Source of the DNA: a virus
DNA: 33,849 nt
Direction: 5' to 3' (one strand)
IMG/VR virus record: IMGVR_UViG_3300020055_000078
Span: 1-33,849 of that record
Part shown: positions 19,201-24,600 of the stretch, piece by piece
How positions within the stretch are numbered: position 1 is the first letter of the stretch
How the letters are laid out: each line of letters starts with the position of its first letter
Notes under the pieces: generated by a model
The model's input: the letters and a program-made list of their open reading frames with translations, nothing else
The model's database searches: none
Told to the model about the DNA's origin: nothing
Position numbers and translations under genes: made by a program

Positions 19201-21163
19201 CGCAGCAAGACGACTTGTTGAAATTGTTGCTAACGCAGTTGACGATAAGGTTGAAGTTAGAAATACTATTCCTGATAGAATTGATATTGAGCAAACTTGG
19301 ATGGGTGCTAACTATATTGCTTCTAAAGAATTGGTTGAAAGACAATCAGATGTATATGCAAACGGTGTAATTAGTTATCTAACAACTGCACATAACGGAT
19401 TAAGTTTCGCAGATGCAAAATGTCGAAGAGATATTGGATTCTTAATTGATGCAGTATCGCATGACATTCAACATGATACTAATTTTGCTTCAAGACAGGC
19501 AGCAGGTATTTACTTCGAGAATGGATTATCAGTACTTCCTGCAGATACAAGAAAACAAACTGCTTCAATATACAACTTCCTTGGCGATGCAATGGAACAA
19601 GTTGTTCAAGAAGCACCTGTCACAAACGCAAGTAGTTATACATTAACTCCTCAAGACTTCTCAGGAGTTGCTGCGACAGCAACTGAAGGTGCAAGAGTTC
19701 ACGAATTGATTGGATACGTTGAAGATGTAATTCACGAAAATGATGTTGATGAATTACCTGCTATTGAGAAAACAGCAACTTGGATGGCAGCTGAATTATC
19801 AACTGCTGCTATTACAATTGATGACAATTCTGAAGAACTTGCTTCTGATGTGACTCAACATATTAACAGCAACTTTAATGTACTTGATTACAATAAAGCA
19901 AAATGCAGAAGAGATACTCAATACTTACTTGATGCATTCAGCTTCGACTTGAACTACGGTGGTAATACTGCTTCAAGATGGAATGCTGATTTCTACTTCT
20001 GGAATCAAATTTACAGATTGCCTGAGGATCAGAGAATACCTACTGCGAAATCGTATCGTCAATTAGGTAGAATTTGTAAGGATATCGTATTAGGTGAATA
20101 CCCAGGACAATTAACATTAGGTGAAATTGGAACTGATATTGAAAGTAAGAAAGTTGAATCACTTGCTAATATCTTCTATAACACTCAATTGTATAATGAT
20201 ACCAAGTACTTACCTGTTAAGGAAGAACCTGATTACACATACAGTCAATCAGCGTTTACTGATGCATTAAATGTAATTGAACAAAGGAAAGAAGGTTTAC
20301 AAGAAGATACTGTAAGATTCGTTAATGCTACTTACGACTTCATTGATATTAACTTAACAAGACGTGATGCAAGAAACTTATTAACCGCAGTTATGAATGA
20401 CTTCAAATATGAAGATCTTCAAGTACCTGTTCCAAGTTATACAACAAACGGAAATCAGAATGCGGTTAGAACATTTACTTCAACGTTCTTTGATTACGAC
20501 GGAACTCATGTGTTCCCAGTATTCAATCCTGCTAACCCAGCGCTGAAACTGAAATATAAAGGTTCACTAAATGATGTTGCTGACCTAGCAACGTTAACAG
20601 GAATGAAACCAAACTGGGCATATATTGTTGCGACTGATTATGCGACAAGCTTCTATGCTGGAGATATATATTATTGGAATGGAACACAATTCATCAACGC
20701 AGGTGCAAACAATACTGACTTGTTAGATGCGTTCACTGGCTCATGGGATAGAATGAGAGATTATCTTGTAAACAATCTATCACCTGATACTGACCACTCA
20801 GCAATGATTGAAGGATTATTTAATGATTGCTTGAAGGACAATGTACTGAGACCTAACACATTGGTATTCGGATCATTGGTTGAATCCATTGCTCACCAGT
20901 TTAACGGTGCATCAGCAGGTGTTAACAGAAATGCTCTACCTCTGAACTTCAGAAACTTAGGTGCTGCTATTTCAGCGGTTGCTTCGGTACTGAATGAGGA
21001 TGGTGGTAGAATTCGTTGGTCAGGAGCTGATGAATTGAATAACCAGTACTTCGCAAGAGGTCTGAGAATTAACGGTAGAACAGGTCGAATTGAAGGTCGA
21101 CCATTTACATCTTCTGTAAGAAAACTCGCAAGAAGAGCTTCAAACAGTAGAGCAGTAATATAA
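10274..21163 (+). CDS. Giant repeat-built virion protein (3,629 residues)
   Basis: This is probably a tail-fibre or adhesin-like structural protein; no enzyme motif was recognised. Residues 1-45 (KISELGSITGANTRSEDLFV, then a VQGDDGTKNIT-like stretch) resemble N-termini of marine phage fibres. Residues 50-364 are a Ser/Asn/Thr stacked-repeat region. Residues 418-760 look like a beta-helix (VDAGSGDDSFPGTQMQPVRTL, then VHISVGPGTYY). From residue 810 two repeat families intermix. Eleven helical repeats centre on Cys-x-Arg-Asp, with Cys at 810, 948, 1189, 1955, 2099, 2257, 2558, 2698, 2861, 3050 and 3211, plus a Cys-less copy near 3365. Eight beta repeats begin near 1039, 1258, 1366, 1494, 1553, 1705, 1817 and 2373. 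Residues 3430-3475 hold a small Trp/Gly domain ending IYYWNGTQFINAG. The reading frame has no break. The ATG follows GGGAAAAG at 10260-10267. The gene occupies 30% of the window. Confidence 0.8.
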   Translation: MAKISELGSITGANTRSEDLFVIVNLVQGDDGTKNITRKELVEAIQYEIFSRITITGGTISGVVMSDSRLNNVEIDNSEIEDTEFVRGSIDDTVITNSTANNITMTYSSFQFGTLLDSSANNLTITSSDFSQGTGNNNVFENTTLLDGSANNFVITDSSVNNAVITDSTANNIIITNSEFNDGTGNNVVLSNSTIDNSTFRDGTVNNSVIEQSDFNNGELADSIGTNIQLDNSSFAEGTITDSTMSDSVILDSTANNMAITSSTFTSGDIFDSNANNVIITNSEFNDGTGNNVTLTNSTIDDSLISDSEISNTSFTGTMANVVAQNLQITSSSADGLSSNNSTFDNGELSQSTFSGGVINQSKLVDFDMELNNEFEPPMDDESYFAIRNEKTGDTEQINFGQLFDEISKKTSQALKVHVDAGSGDDSFPGTQMQPVRTLEKAFELCLEKAGGELNRNAINNSVHISVGPGTYYTKGNLQLPDDCSCTSTSGQYATVIELEKGYENNNGILVGSGCYVQGFAYQNFQVDNFDFPEGGFAIAYRPGAKLLRSPYLRDSSQLSNFLRQDVEPPLNPYNSKGTLADLGREFTLSNISDPTKFALDDEIEFSSGAIGFVSYVSEIASDSKIHVRNLKNNQGFAVGDTIVSESGGTAVIQSIGIDDFPNREVGRGGGCVLADRRVLDTDSLYTYVLCFGFTPRSQNGIGYVARDGAGVNGIGSLSIFVRCAFYALNGGQMTLNNSGTQFGDISMRAKGTTQFFAPKSTSATIIGNTAFADTIDDNADAIIDDVVDYLTSNTANGGLGYKEYDSDKCLRDAGIVLDGTAYDVALDTNYWGRLGGITYRSPISYVVPGEQLEETKGALEYLRDRTKEIFISGSSAINERVEKSFSELLNVLEYGEENINPIVWSETSVPRVASRRLLQDNSEFIKDELIDWIENNNEFYAYDSAACRRDVQDYILPAVTNDMLYETNYNAVTAGRAYYMATAKTVMENQNNETVAAYRRLKDQTNELIDGDSYLASQRLDDGFDEILQILENKGTQFTPTAATYDPSTGLSVITLGSGHGLTKGRKVLLKTGGLIFTCDRDNNTTRHAYPRASDPAAGTPIEVIGSTDTKIVINVGKSDLIDNHTFVESLTNAVSILGSEITWSDSSSIPADKRSARKQLQANREFLQELVLGYIDDTYFRYNSDKCQRDIKSYILPAVERDILTGSNYNAIQTGIAYRSGTALADNVINEQLVETTGAINNLKDRVKINGGQSGFTVSTASYDPATGVFTATVGAGHGLVIGDFVNFADEGITFSCDMGSGQQNHTSPQAHHPYYRKPCPITGVTDTTITMNVGTGGTGQAAHTFVSAVANAIYPSMLRGLDYTPTDASYDPTTGRFEATIGQHDLHPGDYVKFLEDGITFSCDTGSGPTNDAVPNPGHPFYNHPCPVHSVTATTIVCYVGTGGTNDHTFVSALANAITHVVGITDKASEHRSDEAFDKIVGILNSSNKTYSTSTASYDPVTGLSVLDIGSHDLQPGDEIIIAPESLTFTCATDGNATQHSYPTTTITQFTPTAATYDPATGVFSATIGSHKLQVGDLIEIAPESVTFTCDLDGNVTEHSYPEPHHPFYKKKIALTAVTATTITCNVGAAINGGGAHTFVSALTGSIEGERQHPAYKKPVVVAATTNTTITLNVGTSTDTSVHTYVSSTANNIKSAKYISTYTPYNATYDSATGEFVATIGLHNLEAGDYVMIKPESVIFTCDLDGNLTEHAAPQAHHPAYKTPVKLTEVTTDTITMNIGPGPGGAHTFVRADVGAIDSDALVFTDPASHVQHYTPTTSTYDPVTGISVVTIPGHNLTTEDYIEFAPYSFTFTCSLDSNATEHHYPRKGDGNYRMPMAITNVAGDDITVNVGTGSGGTHTFVSVEKDAVSKVTYNSQGQYAREQLQINKDFLAKEVSHYLETNYFVFDGEKCSRDTGYILDAVRRDVATGSNYHSVFTGLGYRIGTVGARTVVEDQLTETVASINYMKDTVLADAIVAADATAVSRVTVAFDEIIDIMQNGSGNANPLGYGTAAEVSALHTIGSNALINNRAFLQAEVTAYIAQEFPTLTYDIAKCERDTGYLVDAIVWDVRFGSNAAAVNFARLYYENAISVLPEDQKLPTAKTWEHLANVAYNIARNVAVTPTTGNAQTQNTSLSDAGVEVGEAVRAGINVTTQIIRDDNLSSLPTLNEGNVETALVGSVNAIDGITENLQESVIDYLKDEHNGLPFKKEVCERDVGIIIDAVSRDIEYGGNENTVEVFEYYFKRFNTTSADYEQLRSTNVLPIEVKGQFKTLSDYEDTANVSGLRESINVLPYNQRIPTKQAFTLLADKAAEVVTELGAGSSSFTQYSPTNASYNPATGVFTAEIGAHSLGVGDKIWLKPNGITFSCDMGGGPANHTSPQPHHPYYNKPVTLTAVGATSITMNVGTGGSGQQVHTFVSADANSISEGPYQNTDGTAASTATGTAVHNLIDTIAQLVDKVNIEDDEMPVITKASFDPNRTLARKQLQRNRDFIIEEVQGYLKDRYYVFDGDKCKRDIGLLIDAVGVDILTGSNYNAVFNGLAYRIGTVGADAVINEQLTETVSAIKYARDLCVAAVTDSAMKTRTTDSFNEIIDIMTNGSAAADTIDFTNTAPNFNRLSARSQLQNNKAFLQAEITAWLAANRPSHTYDVAKCERDLGYLIDAVSHDIQFGGNFATINDAKLYFENAVSVLPEDQREPTAAAFYHIGDCAELIALDTDIGGLKSVGNALTQDFTSGNAGASAAAAVEGLFDIVASSIENNTLLMNPPHEKPDATLFNAVNAGAQGEIENVKSTVQGGVLNHLSTYFEVLPYSEAKCRRDTGYIVDAVAHDIQYGGNSATVQTAGMYFENAINTGLQIEQRMGTRDAFLHMAKIIEHVVGAKPITTTLFPRTKKYYTGDILTQYEYWNGIHSYQSIEEQDVAVHGANPDTSIAARRLVEIVANAVDDKVEVRNTIPDRIDIEQTWMGANYIASKELVERQSDVYANGVISYLTTAHNGLSFADAKCRRDIGFLIDAVSHDIQHDTNFASRQAAGIYFENGLSVLPADTRKQTASIYNFLGDAMEQVVQEAPVTNASSYTLTPQDFSGVAATATEGARVHELIGYVEDVIHENDVDELPAIEKTATWMAAELSTAAITIDDNSEELASDVTQHINSNFNVLDYNKAKCRRDTQYLLDAFSFDLNYGGNTASRWNADFYFWNQIYRLPEDQRIPTAKSYRQLGRICKDIVLGEYPGQLTLGEIGTDIESKKVESLANIFYNTQLYNDTKYLPVKEEPDYTYSQSAFTDALNVIEQRKEGLQEDTVRFVNATYDFIDINLTRRDARNLLTAVMNDFKYEDLQVPVPSYTTNGNQNAVRTFTSTFFDYDGTHVFPVFNPANPALKLKYKGSLNDVADLATLTGMKPNWAYIVATDYATSFYAGDIYYWNGTQFINAGANNTDLLDAFTGSWDRMRDYLVNNLSPDTDHSAMIEGLFNDCLKDNVLRPNTLVFGSLVESIAHQFNGASAGVNRNALPLNFRNLGAAISAVASVLNEDGGRIRWSGADELNNQYFARGLRINGRTGRIEGRPFTSSVRKLARRASNSRAVI
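10421..11365 (+). repeat. Degenerate stacked-repeat region, N-terminal part of the giant protein
   Basis: Residues 50-364 repeat a short degenerate unit of the form D-S-x-x-N-N-x-x-I-T-x-S-x-F/T. Examples are DSTANNIIITNSEFNDGTGN near 10770 and DSNANNVIITNSEFNDGTGN about 318 bases later. These two copies are almost identical as protein but differ at many codon third positions, so the protein pattern seems to be kept by selection. The regular alternation of hydrophobic and Ser/Asn/Thr residues suggests stacked beta coils, loosely like pentapeptide-repeat or ice-binding solenoids. The structural reading is inferred. Confidence 0.65.
13388..16020 (+). repeat. Array of Cys/His beta repeats in the giant protein (copies 1-7 of 8)
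   Basis: Each full copy is about 100 residues. It starts Y/F-x-P-T-x-A-x-Y-D-P-x-T-G, continues with I-G-x-H-x-L-x-x-G-D, then T-F-T/S-C-D, a loop with H, P and HHPxY, a P-V/C-x-x-T-x-V-T strand, and ends N-V-G-T-G then HTFVSA. Starts are at 13388, 14045, 14369, 14753, 14930, 15386 and 15722, with an eighth copy at 17390. Copy 4 is cut short at about 58 residues, and copy 5 is followed by an extra half copy. A CxRD helical repeat (Cys codon 13838) lies between copies 1 and 2. The GHxLxxGD core resembles a beta module common in phage fibres. Confidence 0.75.
16040..20420 (+). repeat. Array of Cys-x-Arg-Asp helical repeats in the giant protein (copies 4-11 plus a degenerate copy)
   Basis: Each copy reads roughly K-C-x-R-D-x-G-Y-I-x-D-A-V-x-x-D-I. 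A preceding helix is often of the form A-R-x-Q-L-Q-x-N-x-x-F. Two subtypes are visible. One continues TGSNYNAVFTGLAYRIGTVG and EQLTETV. The other continues YGGN, YFENAxSVLPEDQRxPTA. Cys codons are at 16136, 16568, 17042, 17945, 18365, 18854, 19421 and 19904. A Cys-less copy (LTRRDARNLLTAV) lies near 20360. Three earlier copies are at 12701, 13115 and 13838. I know no function for this repeat. Confidence 0.75.
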
Positions 21164-21179
21164 AATAGGATAAAGAAAA

Positions 21180-21605
21180 ATGCCAATTACAACTATACAA
21201 ACATCGCAGGCACCTGATGCAAAACCGGTAGCGGTCAATAAGGTTGTCTCTACAAACTGGCAAGTTCTTGCGGATGTTCCTAATTATGAAGTTCCTGAAT
21301 TAGTTTTCGGTGGTTCAACAACAGTTGAGCCTGGTGTAGGTGAAATTATTTCGCCATTAATTTTATGTAATACAACGAACAGTACTGTTCTTGTTGACGT
21401 AAGAATGCACAGAGAAGATTTAAATGCAGAATTTTATGTATTAAGACAACTGCCAGTGCCAGGTTATCAAACAATCCCGATTCCACTGAACGGCCAATTT
21501 TTAAAGAGTGGTGATACGTTAGAGATTTTAGCGGATACTGATTTAGCAGTTCACGCAACATTATCTTTCACTCAAGGTCAGTCAGAGGAAGACGATGTTG
21601 TTTAA
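21180..21605 (+). CDS. Small virion-type protein, function unknown
   Basis: This is a 141-residue, mostly beta protein that begins 16 bases after the giant gene and is probably cotranscribed with it. AGGATAAAG upstream is the likely ribosome site. The chain alternates hydrophobic and polar residues (VSTNWQVLADVPNYEVPEL, PLILCNTTNSTVLVDVRMHR, LKSGDTLEIL, LAVHATLSFTQG) and ends in an acidic tail, SEEDDVV. This pattern resembles small immunoglobulin-like or jelly-roll virion proteins. It has no signal peptide or membrane segment. Its position between two giant fibres suggests a fibre adaptor, cap or decoration protein. That is inference from context only. Confidence 0.7.
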   Translation: MPITTIQTSQAPDAKPVAVNKVVSTNWQVLADVPNYEVPELVFGGSTTVEPGVGEIISPLILCNTTNSTVLVDVRMHREDLNAEFYVLRQLPVPGYQTIPIPLNGQFLKSGDTLEILADTDLAVHATLSFTQGQSEEDDVV

Positions 21606-21609
21606 TAAG

Positions 21610-21617
21610 AATAAATA
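21610..21617 (+). promoter_or_regulatory. Candidate T4-like late promoter (AATAAATA)
   Basis: This matches NATAAATA in the 50-base gap before the collagen-like fibre, 38 bases before the ATG at 21656. That distance is similar to the perfect copy at 27234. The gene's ribosome site AAGGA lies at 21641-21645. The surrounding sequence is very AT-rich, so a chance match is possible. Confidence 0.5.
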
Positions 21618-21655
21618 TATTATTAATAAAACTTGAATTTAAGGAAATAAACTAA

Positions 21656-24600
21656 ATGTCTTTTGGAACACTAACAGGAAAAAGTCAGTTAATAGGTTTC
21701 GGTAATCCGCAAGCCTTTCCAATTACGCTTGACCCCGTCGTCTATGAAGGCGCGGTTGTTTACGCTGATAATGATAAGCTGTATTTTTCTGATGGTACAC
21801 AATGGGTCGAGATACAAGGTGGCGGTGGTACCACAGTCGATGCTATTCTTCCATTTGCATTTATTCGAGTTGACGACACAAATGCAATTACAGGTACAGG
21901 AATCTCATCTTCGAATTGGGATGCAGTTAATGGTACATTAGACTTTACCTTTAGCGCTGCTCAACCTGACACAGATTATACGGTCGTAACTGATGGTGAG
22001 CTTAATGACGATGGTCGTTTAGTATCAATTCAAAGTAAAACAGTTAATGGATTTGAAGCTTCATTCTATGACAGCAATGGTAATGCAACAACTCCGTCTA
22101 CATCAAGTGCATTTGCTATTATGGTATTTGCATCTGACCCTGTCACTCAAGTAGGTAATGGTCAGCAAGGTATTCAAGGCGCAACTGGTGCTCAAGGTTT
22201 ACAAGGTGATTACGGTCCTGGATTTGAAATCATCGGTTCAATCGCAGGTCCTGGTGACCAATCTTCATTAAATACAGCATTCCCAGGTGCAACAACAGGT
22301 CAAGCTGTAGTTGACCAATCTGATGATACTCTTTGGATTTATGATGGAGCAAACTGGGTTAATATCGGTTCGTTCCGTGGAGTTCAAGGTTTACAAGGTT
22401 TCATTGGACCACAAGGTGTTCAAGGTATATTAGGTAATGAAGGTATTCAAGGTGAAAGAGGATTCCGCGGATTCCAAGGTGTTCGTGGTGTTCAAGGCTT
22501 CCAAGGTGTTCAAGGTCTATTAGGTTTCCAAGGTACACAAGGTCGAGCAGGACCTCAGGGTATTCAAGGTACTACAGGTATCCAAGGTGACTTAGGTATT
22601 CAAGGAACACAAGGACGTGCAGGTCCACAAGGTATTCAAGGTTTCACAGGTATTCAGGGTGATGTAGGTTTACAAGGTTTCGTCGGTTCATACGGCGGTG
22701 TATCATTTGAGTTTGATTTTGATACTGGAGTTATTGCTCAAAACCCAGGTGCTAATGAGTTCGCAATTAACAACTCAAGCATATCTGCTCCTACAGCTTT
22801 ATTCATCAATAATACCGCTAAGAATAGCGCGGATCTTGAAGAGTTATTTGACTCAATTGATAGTGTTGAAGGTGATGTTAAAGGTTATATCCAAATTACA
22901 AACATTGCTGATAATCAAAAATCCGTTACTTACGCAATTTCAAATATTACTGATAATGTTGGTTGGCATACATTCTTTATCAGTCACGTTGTTTCAACAG
23001 CATCGGTTTCAGATTTAACATCAAGTCCTGCTTGTATCATTTCATTTACAAGAGTTGGCGATATTGGTTCTCAAGGTATTCAAGGTATCAATGGTATCCA
23101 AGGTTTCACAGGTATTCAAGGTGATGTCGGTCCTCAAGGAACTCAAGGTATTCAAGGACCTCAGGGTACACAAGGAATTCAAGGAACACAAGGTTTACAA
23201 GGTCGTGCAGGTCCTCAGGGTCTACAAGGAATGCAAGGTCTTCAAGGTAATGACGGTATTCAAGGACATATCGGATTTAGTGGTGGCTTAACATTTGATT
23301 GGGACTTCGTCAATTCAACAACAGAAGGTTTCCCAGGATTAAATAGTTGGTTAATTAATGATGGCGATGTGACTCAGGCAACCACTTTATACATCGACGA
23401 TTTAACAAACACAGGCCGTAGAGTAGACGGTTTATTTGACTTCTTAGATACATTAACAAGTGAACCTAAAGGTCAAATTTTTATTCGTACTCCAAAAGAT
23501 ACGACATCTGATGACTATGAATTTGTAATTTATAACTTTACAAATTGGACTTGGTCAACATCAGGAACAGGAAAAGATTGGGGTCATTTTGATATTGAGT
23601 ACGTAGCAAGTAGTACATTAGGTGGTACTGATGCAAGCCCAGGTACAAGTTGGCAGAATGGTGCGGTTGCTACTTATGGTGCAACAGCAATTATTGATTT
23701 TATTCCAAACGGTCAACGAGGTATTCAAGGCTCACAAGGTATTCAAGGTTTACAAGGTGACTTTGGTCCACAAGGTACGCAAGGTGCTCAAGGTCCTCAA
23801 GGAACAACTGGTATTCAAGGTTTACAAGGCTTACAGGGTCTACAAGGTGAATCTGTTCAGGGTACTCAAGGTACACAAGGTGTTCAAGGACTGCAGGGAT
23901 TACAAGGACTTCAAGGTTTACAAGGCGAACAAGGTATTACGGGTATCCAAGGTACTCAGGGTATTCAAGGTTTACAAGGACTCCAAGGTTTACAAGGTGA
24001 ACAAGGTCAATACGGTGGTTTAACATGGATATGGAACTTCACAAGTAATATTGTTGGAGGTACAGACCCAGGTACAAATAATTGGAAACTTAATAATGCT
24101 AATCCAGCAAGTGCTACATTAATTACACTTGATGATATTCCTGCTGACCAATATACACAAGAGATTGATGCTTTCTTAGATTTCATCGATGCTCAGCCAG
24201 GTGCAGTCAAAGGTTATCTAAAAATACAAGAAGGTAATTACGACGATGGAAATGGTCCTGCTGGTCACCATTGGATGGTTTATGAAATTACAGATTGGAC
24301 TTGGGATTCAGGTTCTAAGAATTACGGTTTCTTTGATGTTAACTATGTTGACGGTAATGTATCAAGTTGGCAAACACAAGTTAACGCAGTTCACGGTCCT
24401 GCCACATTAATTACATTTATTCCTCGCGGCCCAGCTGGTATTCAAGGTGCGCAAGGTACACAAGGTTTATTAGGTCTTCAAGGTTCAACAGGACAAGGTT
24501 TACAAGGACCTCAAGGTATTCAAGGTTCATTTGGTTTACAAGGTGCTGAAGGTTCATTTGGTGGTATTACATTTGATTATACATTCAGTACTGATACTTT

